A DNA stretch of 64,000 nt from contig NZ_SVEV01000012.1 of NCBI RefSeq assembly GCF_015057185.1, forward strand, positions 24,657 to 88,656. Reading direction: 5' to 3'. Each line of letters begins with the position of its first letter. Position 1 is the first letter of the stretch. Below the pieces are notes generated by a model that was not told the origin of the DNA, did not search any database, and saw only the letters and a list, made by a program, of their open reading frames with translations. The translations under genes and the position numbers were made by a program. Below, one piece after another: positions 47,540-55,575 of this stretch. Source of the DNA: Pseudobutyrivibrio sp. (GTDB lineage: Bacteria; Bacillota; Clostridia; Lachnospirales; Lachnospiraceae).

Positions 47540-47568
47540 ACTTTACATAGATTTGCCCCAAATGTAAA
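47540..47568 (-). promoter_or_regulatory. Predicted promoter of the licT-bgl operon
   Basis: TTTACA (47568-47563), 17 nt, TAAAGT (47545-47540), with the RAT starting about 25 nt further downstream. The remainder of the 300-nt gap (47387-47687) holds only the RAT/terminator and the terminator of the next gene. Confidence 0.55.
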
Positions 47569-47646
47569 GCCCCCAAGGCCATTTTTTACGTTATAGCAAA
47601 TAATATGATACACATTTTGTTTACATTTCACAAAAATCCATTAAAA

Positions 47647-47675
47647 ACCACCACTCCAAAAATTGGAGTGGTGGT
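47647..47675 (-). terminator. Intrinsic terminator after the dCache chemoreceptor gene
   Basis: ACCACCACTCCA and its complement form a 12-bp stem with a 5-nt loop. On the minus strand a TTTTTAA tract follows. Confidence 0.9.
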
Positions 47676-47687
47676 CGTTTCATTCAT

Positions 47688-49736
47688 TTACTCTTGAATA
47701 TCTGACTCAATTTTAAATCTTGCAAGTTCATCATTAATTGCAAGAGCGGAATCAGAAACAGAGTTAGCAACAGTTTCTACACCTTGACTTTCTGTCGCAA
47801 TCTGATTTGCGCTCTCCGTTAATGTATAAATAGTTGCTGTGATTTCTTCTGAACTAGCTGACTGTTCCTCAGATATAGCCGCAACAGATGATGCAATATC
47901 ATTTACCTCACCCATCATACTAATCATATTCTTCATAGTATCTGCGGCGCTATTCAGGTCATCGTAAATCTTATTAAAGCTTGTACCAGCCTTTTCTACC
48001 GCTTCTCCACTCTCATTAATAGAGTCGGTATTATGCTGTGACTTCTCTGCCAAATCAGAAATAAGGCCTGTAATCTGTCTAATGATGTCTCCGATTTCTT
48101 TAGCTGCATCCTGAGAATTTTGGGCAAGCTTTCCAATTTCGTCTGCAACTACCGCAAAGCCCTTACCTGCCTCACCAGCACGAGCTGCCTCAATAGAAGC
48201 ATTAAGTGAAAGAAGGTTTGTCTGTTCAGCAATAGAATCAATCATCTGAACAATGTCTGTAATCTGCTTTGCAGAATCACCAACAGTTACAACTACATCA
48301 TTCATCTCACCCATTGATTCTGTAATTCTAGCCATATTCTTCTGTACCTCAGTCATATCTTCCTGACCAATTTTTGCCTGATCTACTAGAGCAAGCATAA
48401 CATCATTAGTAGAATTACCGTTATCAGTCAAATCAGATACAGCATGTGCTAAATGTGTTGCATTTTCAGCAAGCTCTCCAACTGCATTGGAAATATCGTC
48501 CATAGTCTCCTGAATCTGTCCCATAGATACAGATTGGTCACCTGCCTCTGTGCTCATCTTGCCTGAAGCATTCTTAGAGGTCTCAGAATCCTCTTGGAGC
48601 TGCTCAGCCTTACCTTGAATAGAGCTAATAGCACCATTCATAATCTGGACGAAACGATCCATTTCTTTACTGATAAGTCCAATCTCGTCACCCTTGTCCT
48701 TTGGCATCTTTGTTGTGAAATCACCATCAGAAATACGTAAAATACTATTAGACAAACCTTTGACTGGTTTTGTAATAACTTTGTTAATTGTAACAAGGAT
48801 AACAGCCACAATAACAATTATTAATAAAATCATTACAGTAAGAGAAATCAGCATAAAATGATTAGCATCTGCCATAACATCATCTACTGCAACAGAAGAA
48901 ATCAGTGTCCATGTTGTACCAGGAATATTGGCTGCACTAACGTAATAATCTGTATTTGTTGAATCCTGATTAATGACAATAACTTCATCAGAACCACTTT
49001 CCACAAATGACTTTACTTCTTCAAGATATTTACTACCTGACTCTGATACTAAAGTACCGTTAAGGTTAGCATCAAAATAAGAAATAATACTATCCCCATC
49101 AAGTACCATAGAACCACCTGTCTTCATAGGTGTTAGTGTGCTAACATCCTCCTGAAGTTCTGTTAAGAATACATCAATAGCTGCAACACCAAATTCTCCA
49201 TTATAGAAATTTATATTTCTTACAAAAGTAACGCAAATCTGACCGTTATTGGCATCTATATATGGTTCAGTGCAAACGAAGGTTTCCTGATCCATTCCTT
49301 GCGCGTACCAGCCTCGCTCAGTAGGTCTCCAATCATCTGGCTGAATCTGATGATTTGCAAAGAAATAAGAATCATCTGAAAATCCAATATAGATTCCTGT
49401 GTTTTCAATAGCATCATAATCTGCAGAAGGCTCTATATACTTAAGCATAGCATCGTGATCTTCAAAATACACATTTTCCAAAGTATCACAATACTGACCT
49501 GCCTTTGCAGTTAATTGTTGAATCTCAGCACCTAGAGTTTTAGCGTTTGATTCTCCTTCAGCTTTCAAATCCATAAGAGAAATCTCTGTAATAACAGCTC
49601 TAGCATTATAGGAAATAAAAACTATAATACCTGCAATACCAATCACAACAATTGGTAGCAAGGTTAATAACAAGGTTTTACCTATACCCCTTTTAACCTT
49701 TACTGTAGAATCTTGCTGCTTCTTTTCCCTTGCCAT
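47688..49736 (-). CDS. Methyl-accepting chemotaxis protein (double-Cache sensor)
   Basis: 682 residues: membrane helix 1 (about 19-42), a dCache_1-type extracellular sensor (about 50-300; [39 protein letters not shown]), membrane helix 2 (about 303-328), HAMP ([21 protein letters not shown]) and a signalling hairpin with [20 protein letters not shown]. The sensor motif resembles amino-acid-binding dCache receptors (WYxxA, Y, D), but the ligand is not determined. GGAGG precedes the ATG. Confidence 0.94.
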   Translation of the reverse strand: MAREKKQQDSTVKVKRGIGKTLLLTLLPIVVIGIAGIIVFISYNARAVITEISLMDLKAEGESNAKTLGAEIQQLTAKAGQYCDTLENVYFEDHDAMLKYIEPSADYDAIENTGIYIGFSDDSYFFANHQIQPDDWRPTERGWYAQGMDQETFVCTEPYIDANNGQICVTFVRNINFYNGEFGVAAIDVFLTELQEDVSTLTPMKTGGSMVLDGDSIISYFDANLNGTLVSESGSKYLEEVKSFVESGSDEVIVINQDSTNTDYYVSAANIPGTTWTLISSVAVDDVMADANHFMLISLTVMILLIIVIVAVILVTINKVITKPVKGLSNSILRISDGDFTTKMPKDKGDEIGLISKEMDRFVQIMNGAISSIQGKAEQLQEDSETSKNASGKMSTEAGDQSVSMGQIQETMDDISNAVGELAENATHLAHAVSDLTDNGNSTNDVMLALVDQAKIGQEDMTEVQKNMARITESMGEMNDVVVTVGDSAKQITDIVQMIDSIAEQTNLLSLNASIEAARAGEAGKGFAVVADEIGKLAQNSQDAAKEIGDIIRQITGLISDLAEKSQHNTDSINESGEAVEKAGTSFNKIYDDLNSAADTMKNMISMMGEVNDIASSVAAISEEQSASSEEITATIYTLTESANQIATESQGVETVANSVSDSALAINDELARFKIESDIQE

Positions 49737-49899
49737 CTAACGCACCTCCAAGATTTATGATAATTTCATTTAAATTACTACACGGTCATTAAATGTATCA
49801 TACACCCTTGCACAATTTGTATGCACAATTTCACAAATTATTCTTCCATTTCACACTTTTTTAATATTGTGATGTGGCATAATTCACACTTTATAATGC

Positions 49900-49929
49900 A
49901 AAAAAGGATGTAGGATAAATCCTACACCC
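49900..49929 (-). terminator. Intrinsic terminator after the OFA transporter gene
   Basis: On the minus strand GGGTGTAGGA pairs with TCCTACATCC around TTTA and is followed by TTTTTTG. Confidence 0.85.
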
Positions 49930-49947
49930 TTTGAATGCTTGAAATAA

Positions 49948-51174
49948 TTAGTTTGCCTTTTTAGCAAAGATTCTGTAGAGGAATGTGAATACAACACCAA
50001 CTACAGAGATGCAAGCTGCGATTAAGAATGCCTGCTGGTATGTGCCATTTGCTGCTACTGTCTTTGCCATAATCTGTGGTCCAAAGTAACCAGCAAGAGC
50101 AAAACCAATAAACATAATACCATAGTTTACTGAGTTGTTCTTTGGTCCGAACTGATCAGCTGTAAATCCAGGATATACACCCATGAATGAACCAAAGCTA
50201 ACACCAACAACTGAAAGTCCCACGAAGAACTGAGCTGTAGCGCCCTCTCCTGTAAGGTAGAGGCATCCAAGTCCTAAAGCGCCAAGAACACATGCAAGTG
50301 CAAGTGTGTTGATACGACCAATTTTATCAGAAAGTGTACCTGCTACGATTCTACCGAAAGCGTTGAAAAGAGCAAGAACTGAAACTGCAAGTGCAGCTGA
50401 AGCCTCACCAATCATAAGTGTTGCAACTGGCTTAGCCTGTGAAATAACCATCATTCCTGAGAATGCACCACATGTAAGAAGAAGAAGCATTACATAGAAT
50501 ACTGGTGTAGAAAGCATCCCCTTCCAATCAAGGTTCTTAGGAGCTGCTCCGCTAGCCTGTGCTGCTGGCTCCCAGCCTGCTGGCTTGTATCCTTCTGGAC
50601 ACTGTTCAAGGAAAAGGCAAGAAACTGCAATAAGTACAAGGAATGTAATACCTACAGCCTTGAATGCAAATGTAACATCAGAGCTTCTCATGATAGCTGT
50701 AACGATTGGTGGAAGGATTACAGAACTAAGTCCATAAACTGCAGTTGTGATACCGCCAATAAGTCCTCTCTTGTCTGGGAAGAACTTAACACATGTAGAA
50801 ATTGTGCTACCGTAAGCCATTCCAAGACCAAGACCGCCAATAATACCATAAGTAAAAATTAAGAATGAAACGCTTGTAGCGAAGCCTGAAAGGAACATAC
50901 CAAGTCCCCACATAATACCACCTACAAGGATAACCTTCTTAGGTCCGATTTTATCATTGAACCAACCACCTGAAATCATCGTGATAGGTCCTACAGAGTT
51001 TGCAATCGTATATACGATAGCAAGATCACCAGGAGTAAGTGTCTTTCCTGTCAATGCACTTAAGTGGCCTGCCATCTCTGGCGAGAACACTGACCATGCA
51101 TAAATTGATCCCAAGCAGATGTTAATGAAACATGCTGCAATTAAAATAATCCATCTCTTCTTGTCTAAATTCAT
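49948..51174 (-). CDS. OFA-family major facilitator transporter
   Basis: 408 residues with twelve membrane helices. The N-terminus KRWIILIAACFINICLGSIYAWSVF and the loop DKIGPKKVILVGG and DKIGRINTLALAC motifs are characteristic of the oxalate/formate antiporter (OFA) family. Members carry small mono- and dicarboxylates; no oxalate decarboxylation genes are nearby, so substrate is open (formate, lactate, pyruvate or similar). AGGAGAG ribosome site. A structured leader of about 180 nt precedes it. Confidence 0.88.
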   Translation of the reverse strand: MNLDKKRWIILIAACFINICLGSIYAWSVFSPEMAGHLSALTGKTLTPGDLAIVYTIANSVGPITMISGGWFNDKIGPKKVILVGGIMWGLGMFLSGFATSVSFLIFTYGIIGGLGLGMAYGSTISTCVKFFPDKRGLIGGITTAVYGLSSVILPPIVTAIMRSSDVTFAFKAVGITFLVLIAVSCLFLEQCPEGYKPAGWEPAAQASGAAPKNLDWKGMLSTPVFYVMLLLLTCGAFSGMMVISQAKPVATLMIGEASAALAVSVLALFNAFGRIVAGTLSDKIGRINTLALACVLGALGLGCLYLTGEGATAQFFVGLSVVGVSFGSFMGVYPGFTADQFGPKNNSVNYGIMFIGFALAGYFGPQIMAKTVAANGTYQQAFLIAACISVVGVVFTFLYRIFAKKAN

Positions 51175-51198
51175 AATTTCTCTCCTGAATATCGGTCC

Positions 51199-51355
51199 GC
51201 TGGGTTTCTATGAACAATCCATATATCTCCATTCGCCACGCTTTCGCTCTTATTCGCTCATTGCCCTACATAAGATGCTACCTTTGGTACCATCTAAGTA
51301 GGGATGGCTCATCAAGGGCTCATTATAGATATATGTATTATTCTAAAAACCCAGC
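51199..51355 (-). ncRNA. Long structured leader of the OFA transporter gene (candidate cis-regulatory RNA or MITE-like remnant)
   Basis: Outer arms of about 29 nt (51199-51228 and 51327-51355; ends GCTGGGTTT/AAACCCAGC) pair at about 25 positions. They enclose a second hairpin CCCTACATAAGATG...ACC/GGT...GTAGGG with a TTT loop (about 51264-51303) and a region with two GCTCATT copies. It sits between a predicted promoter and the transporter ATG. I do not recognise it as a known riboswitch. No obvious target-site duplication supports the MITE alternative. Confidence 0.5.
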
Positions 51356-51365
51356 TCACCTAAAT

Positions 51366-51394
51366 TTTATAATATGTATGTTAATCCAAGTGAA
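51366..51394 (-). promoter_or_regulatory. Possible promoter of the OFA transporter gene
   Basis: TTCACT (51394-51389), 17 nt, TATAAA (51371-51366) on the minus strand. It would give a leader of about 185 nt containing the long hairpin. Confidence 0.4.
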
Positions 51395-51449
51395 TCGCAA
51401 ATCATTTCTGTATATTGCGCAGTCCTTGCATTTTATTGCAAATTACGCT

Positions 51450-51538
51450 GCCTCGTAGAAAACAAGCTCTGAGTGTTACTTGCGCGACGCGTTTATAGCG
51501 GAGCGAAGTGACACTCAGGCTTGTATGCGTGACGAGGC
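51450..51538 (+). repeat. Structured repeat motif, copy C
   Basis: An 89-nt element. The outer stem is GCCTCGT/ACGAGGC, GTAG (51455-51458) lies 4 nt before CAAGC (51463), and the partner GCTTG ends at 51523. The variable stem GAGTGT-ACTT pairs with AAGT-ACACTC. CGC-GA-CGC faces GCG-GA-GCG around loop GTTTATA. Every variable helix differs in sequence from copies A and B but keeps pairing. Confidence 0.75.
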
Positions 51539-51551
51539 ATTCACAGCCTAA

Positions 51552-51635
51552 GTCTGTAGGCTACAAGCTCTTAGGTGTCTCAAGCGAGACATGTTAGTCG
51601 AGCTGAGATACCTAAGGCTTGTAGTCGTAACAGAC
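51552..51635 (+). repeat. Structured repeat motif, copy B
   Basis: 84 nt, the same length as copy A. The outer stem is GTCTGT/ACAGAC, GTAG (51556-51559) lies 4 nt before CAAGC, and the variable stem is CTTAGGTGTCTCA with its partner. AGC-GA-GAC faces GTC-GA-GCT around loop ATGTTA, then GGCTTG-TAGTCGTA. It ends 7 nt from the stop codon of the reductase gene. With copy C and the OFA leader it fills the 468-nt gap 51175-51642. Confidence 0.75.
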
Positions 51636-51642
51636 GTAGTAT

Positions 51643-53586
51643 TTAAATGTCAAGGGCTGCGTGATATCCCCAGTATACTGCGTTGGTGATTGTAGAAACC
51701 TTTGCGGCATCTCCGATTACACGTACAAATGGTGCTGCGTTGAGAAGTTCATTTACTACGTCTGTACGTGAACGCTGTCCAAGTGCACAGATTACGCTTG
51801 AGCCCTCAACCATAACTTCTTTGCCATCTTTATCTTCGCAAAGAACACCATCAGCTGTGACCTTAACAGCCTTAAGGCCAGTATTTACATTAACATATTT
51901 ATCAATTTGCTGTAAGAGTAAAGGACGATGTCTTACATTTGCATCAGGAGCAAGAGCATCTCTCATCTCGATGATAGATACTTTCTTTCCTTCCTGTCCA
52001 AGGTGAACTGCACACTCGCAACCAGCAAGTCCGCCACCCATAACTACTACGTTGTCGCCAACCTTTTCCTTTTCTTTGTAGTAATTGTTTACGATAACTA
52101 CATTGTCGCCATCAAGGCCTGGAATTGGTGGAACAAGTGGTGTAGAACCAACAGCAATAATGATTGCGTCAGCATTTTCCTTCTCAGCGTACTCCTTAGT
52201 AACCTCTGTGTTAAGACGAATCTCCACTCCCGCATCACGAGCTAATTTCTCATATGTGCCTGTAAGCTGATACATTTCATATTTGAATGAAATAGCCTGC
52301 TCACTCTTAAGAATTCCGCCAAGCTCAGACTCCTTCTCGCAAAGAATAACCTCATGTCCACGACGAGCAGCTGTATATGCAGCATAAAGTCCACCAGGAC
52401 CACCACCTGCAACAAGAACCTTTTTCTTAACTGGAGCTGGCTTAACCTCATCACCTTCGATTTCACGACCGATAAGTGGGTTAACTGTACAACGACGTGT
52501 AGATGTAGCTGCACGCTCTGCCATACATGTAAAGCATCTTAAGCAACGAACGATTTCATCATCACGGTTCTCTGTAACCTTCTGTGGAAGGTATGGATCT
52601 GCAAGAAGTGCACGGCCCATATATACGATATCAGCCTTACCTGAAGCGATAATTTCTTCCATCTGTGCTGGATCATTAAGACCACCAATTGTAGCTACAG
52701 GTACCTTCACGTGCTTCTTAATCTCTGCTGCAAGAAATACGTTACGTCCGTGCTCCTCAAACATAGAAGGATGAGTGATACCAAATGTCTTCTGGTAAGT
52801 ACCAGCTGAAACATGGAGAATATCAACATAATCTTCAAGCTGCTTTGCAATCTCGATACCCTCTTCGATACCGTAACCACCTTCACAGAACTCAGAGCCT
52901 GACATTCTAAATTCGATTGGGAAACGTGGACCTACTGCCTCACGGATAGATGTAAGAATTTCCTTTGCAAGTCTGCAACGGTTCTCTAATGATCCGCCGT
53001 ACTCATCAGTTCTCTGGTTGAAAAGTGGTGAAAGGAACTGGTTGATTAACCAACCATGACCACCATGAACCATAATCATCTCGAATCCAGCACGCTTTGC
53101 CATAGCAGCAACGTCACCGTAAGACTTTACGATTTCATCGATCATCTCTTTTGTCATTCCCTGAACTTCTATGCCGTCAGGTCTAACTGTGTCCATAGGG
53201 CCCCACTGCTTGAGGCTCTTCTGCTTTGACTTATCAGTCATGTATGTGCCAGCAAACATTCCTGAATGTGAAAGCTCAAGTGAAGGCATTCCGCCGTGAC
53301 GTCTGATTGCATCTGCTGTATATGTAGCACATGCAAGTGAATTTAAAATAGCTGGATTTAATCTATAAGCGTGGCTTCCGTCTGATTCATGTACCATGCA
53401 CTCTGATACTGTAACAGCGGCAGCGCCACCCTTTGAGCGAAGCTCATAGAAGGCTGTAGACTTTGGTCCGATACAACCATCATTTGTAATATCTGTTCCA
53501 CCCATAGGAGCTGAGAACATTCTGTTTCTAAATGTAACACCGGCAACTGTAATAGGGCTTGTAAGATTTGGATATTTTCTCTCCAT
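51643..53586 (-). CDS. NADH:flavin oxidoreductase, old-yellow-enzyme/2,4-dienoyl-CoA reductase type
   Basis: 647 residues in three parts: an FMN TIM barrel (1-350; MVHGGHGWLINQFLSPLFNQ), a [4Fe-4S] segment CLRCFTCMAE...C at about 345-365, and FAD and NAD(P)H domains (KKVLVAGGGPGGLYAAYTAA; VVVMGGGLAGCECAVHLG). This is the FadH/enoate reductase/BaiCD architecture, reducing activated C=C bonds such as 2-enoates, dienoyl-CoA or steroid enones. No bai or beta-oxidation genes flank it, so substrate is unknown. A LysR gene lies upstream on the same strand. Confidence 0.9.
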   Translation of the reverse strand: MERKYPNLTSPITVAGVTFRNRMFSAPMGGTDITNDGCIGPKSTAFYELRSKGGAAAVTVSECMVHESDGSHAYRLNPAILNSLACATYTADAIRRHGGMPSLELSHSGMFAGTYMTDKSKQKSLKQWGPMDTVRPDGIEVQGMTKEMIDEIVKSYGDVAAMAKRAGFEMIMVHGGHGWLINQFLSPLFNQRTDEYGGSLENRCRLAKEILTSIREAVGPRFPIEFRMSGSEFCEGGYGIEEGIEIAKQLEDYVDILHVSAGTYQKTFGITHPSMFEEHGRNVFLAAEIKKHVKVPVATIGGLNDPAQMEEIIASGKADIVYMGRALLADPYLPQKVTENRDDEIVRCLRCFTCMAERAATSTRRCTVNPLIGREIEGDEVKPAPVKKKVLVAGGGPGGLYAAYTAARRGHEVILCEKESELGGILKSEQAISFKYEMYQLTGTYEKLARDAGVEIRLNTEVTKEYAEKENADAIIIAVGSTPLVPPIPGLDGDNVVIVNNYYKEKEKVGDNVVVMGGGLAGCECAVHLGQEGKKVSIIEMRDALAPDANVRHRPLLLQQIDKYVNVNTGLKAVKVTADGVLCEDKDGKEVMVEGSSVICALGQRSRTDVVNELLNAAPFVRVIGDAAKVSTITNAVYWGYHAALDI

Positions 53587-53672
53587 ATTCCTAATTTCCT
53601 CCTTTGATTGTTAAATTCTTAACACTTAACTTGATAATATTTTAACATGCCTCTATTTTCCGTTCTATCAAC

Positions 53673-53711
53673 AAAAAAATAGCAGGTACAAACAATTTGT
53701 TTACACCTGCT
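53673..53711 (-). terminator. Terminator after the LysR gene
   Basis: AGCAGGT...ACCTGCT with an inner CAAAC/TTTGTTT helix; on the minus strand it is followed by ATTTTTTTG. It separates the LysR operon from the reductase gene. Confidence 0.75.
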
Positions 53712-53733
53712 GTTTCTTTATATGTATTTCAGT

Positions 53734-54600
53734 CTATTTTATTAGTATTTCACTAAACTGCTGCAAGTTTTTATCGTGCTCTTTTTCTTTTGGATATGCA
53801 ACATATACATTCCATGGTATCCCATCAACAATTGGAATGAGTTTTATATCCTTTGCAATCATATCCTTGTTATGTATATCTACGTCTATACCTATGCCAT
53901 ACCCTTCCTGAACAAATTCATAAATCATGGCTGCTTCCATTGTTTTTATACGAATATCAGGATAAAAGCCCTCTCTCTCACAAGAGTTTATAAGATTTGC
54001 ATATGACTGATATTTCTCATTGAGACTTATCAAATGCTCTCCCCTTAAATCCATTATCTTTAGACTTTCTAGTCCAAAGAACTTATGCCCCTTTGGTACT
54101 ACAGCACACATAGACTTACTGTCTATTTCCTTTTCAATAAACCCTGTGGCCGCAACACGACCAATAACCAGTGCCACCTCCAACTGTCCATCTACTAACT
54201 TTTGCTTTATATCTGGATTAGACCCTTCCTCTAATACAAGTTCTGTCTTTCCGATTGCGCCCTGAAACTGCTCTATTTTTTTCATGGGAAGCATACGAAT
54301 TAAGCCGCAGGAATATCCCACATTAAAAATATCATTTTTCTTTCTGAGAGACTCTAGGCCTTGCTCAAGCTCTTGATTCTCTGCTAAAAGTTTCAAACCT
54401 TTTTCATAGAAGAAAACACCTGCTTCTGTTGGAACCAATCCCTGCTTAGTTCTATCAAATAATTTTATTTGAAGCTCATGTTCCAATCTGTCAAGAATCT
54501 TTCCCAATCCCTGAGGGGTAATGAAAAGGGCTTTTGCTGCTTTATTTATGCTTCTTGCCTCATAGCACTCCATAAATGAGCGAATATCTTTTATATCCAA
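53734..54600 (-). CDS. LysR-family transcriptional regulator
   Basis: 288 residues. The N-terminal winged helix (ARSINKAAKALFITPQGLGK, LEHELQIKLFDR) is followed by a periplasmic-binding-like effector domain. The start codon is TTG at 54600, with AAGGAG 11 nt upstream inside the last codons of the HTH-Uma2 gene. No suitable in-frame ATG exists near the domain start. The gene is co-transcribed with the HTH-Uma2 gene. The reductase downstream is a possible target, although LysR targets are more often divergent. Confidence 0.88.
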   Translation of the reverse strand: MDIKDIRSFMECYEARSINKAAKALFITPQGLGKILDRLEHELQIKLFDRTKQGLVPTEAGVFFYEKGLKLLAENQELEQGLESLRKKNDIFNVGYSCGLIRMLPMKKIEQFQGAIGKTELVLEEGSNPDIKQKLVDGQLEVALVIGRVAATGFIEKEIDSKSMCAVVPKGHKFFGLESLKIMDLRGEHLISLNEKYQSYANLINSCEREGFYPDIRIKTMEAAMIYEFVQEGYGIGIDVDIHNKDMIAKDIKLIPIVDGIPWNVYVAYPKEKEHDKNLQQFSEILIK

Positions 54601-54607
54601 TATAATC

Positions 54608-55489
54608 TCATCTCCTTAAAACGTCATTAATGCATATACTAAGATTGCCATCATAGATATACACCGGAATCTCATCATCAAAACTATAAACGTAAGCCAT
54701 CATAGGCTCTCCCTCTATGTAGGTTGTGACTCTCTCCTTCTCAGGGTCTACAATCCAGTATTCCCTGACTCCAGTTCCCATGTATTTGTGCATCTTTTCA
54801 TTATAGTCTACCCTTCTGGTACTCCTTGAAACCACTTCGATAATCCAGTCTGGTGGTCCTATAATCCCTGACTCGGAAAGCTTTATATCGTCACATAACA
54901 CAACAACATCAGGAATTAATAATGAATTATCATCTTCATCAAAATATAAGTTTACACCTACATTAAACATTCGACATTTGCCATTGTTAAATCTAATAAA
55001 ATCATCAATAATTCTGCCCACATTTTGAACTATCATCTGATGCTTTAGATTAGGAGCCTCGTTATAAATTAGATGTCCGTTAATAAGCTCAATTTGCTTG
55101 TCCTCATCTATCTCATGTAAAAACTCAACATTTAATCTCTCTTTATCAATTGCAAGATTACCATTTGTCAATTCACCAGAATCCTTTGAAAATGAAACAT
55201 CATTTTCTCGTCTAAATTTTTTCTCAAACTCTATCTGATCAACAGTCTCATCAGGGTGCTTATCAAGGTATTCTCTCAATAATTTGAAATAGGCATATAC
55301 TCTACGACACATTTCTTCATGTGCAAGCACTCTGTCAATTGTTTCTATTGTGACATAGGATGGATTCTTAGTCTCTCCAGTCATTATTTTGCTGACAGTA
55401 GATACAGGTAAATCCGCCCTATCGGCTAACTCTGCCGTAGTCATTTTCAATTCTTTTTTGCGATTTTTTAATTCAGCTAAATAATCCAT
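54608..55489 (-). CDS. HTH-Uma2 fusion: DNA-binding domain plus Uma2-family PD-(D/E)xK nuclease-like domain
   Basis: About 293 residues. The N-terminal Xre-like helix-turn-helix (about 5-45: KMTTAELADRADLPVSTVSK) is followed by a helical linker. A Uma2 domain (about 110-285) has the catalytic-type residues LIPDVVVLCDD, PDWIIEVVSRSTRRVDYNEK and MGTGVREYWIVDPE. The ATG at 55489 is supported by GGAGGG 8 nt upstream; upstream in-frame ATGs lie in a hairpin. Uma2 proteins are abundant in cyanobacteria and some Firmicutes and their biological role is unresolved. Fusion to an HTH suggests a sequence-directed or autoregulated nuclease. Confidence 0.78.
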   Translation of the reverse strand: MDYLAELKNRKKELKMTTAELADRADLPVSTVSKIMTGETKNPSYVTIETIDRVLAHEEMCRRVYAYFKLLREYLDKHPDETVDQIEFEKKFRRENDVSFSKDSGELTNGNLAIDKERLNVEFLHEIDEDKQIELINGHLIYNEAPNLKHQMIVQNVGRIIDDFIRFNNGKCRMFNVGVNLYFDEDDNSLLIPDVVVLCDDIKLSESGIIGPPDWIIEVVSRSTRRVDYNEKMHKYMGTGVREYWIVDPEKERVTTYIEGEPMMAYVYSFDDEIPVYIYDGNLSICINDVLRR

Positions 55490-55497
55490 AAAAATAG

Positions 55498-55526
55498 CCC
55501 TCCGCATCTTCATTATATGCGGAGGG
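55498..55526 (-). promoter_or_regulatory. Hairpin sequestering the ribosome site of the HTH-Uma2 gene
   Basis: On the minus strand CCCTCCGCAT pairs perfectly with ATGCGGAGGG around a 9-nt loop. The 3' arm contains the GGAGGG site and is followed by CTATTTTT-ATG. It could act as terminator for the gene upstream, as a translation block on read-through mRNA, or both. Confidence 0.7.
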
Positions 55527-55575
55527 TTTCTTTTAGTCAACACTATTTACCCGTATTTGGGTAAATCTATGTTAT

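Noticed and set aside
51199..51355. MITE insertion
   Set aside because: Terminal inverted repeats are long but I see no target-site duplication and no second copy in the window, and it fits neatly between promoter and start codon.
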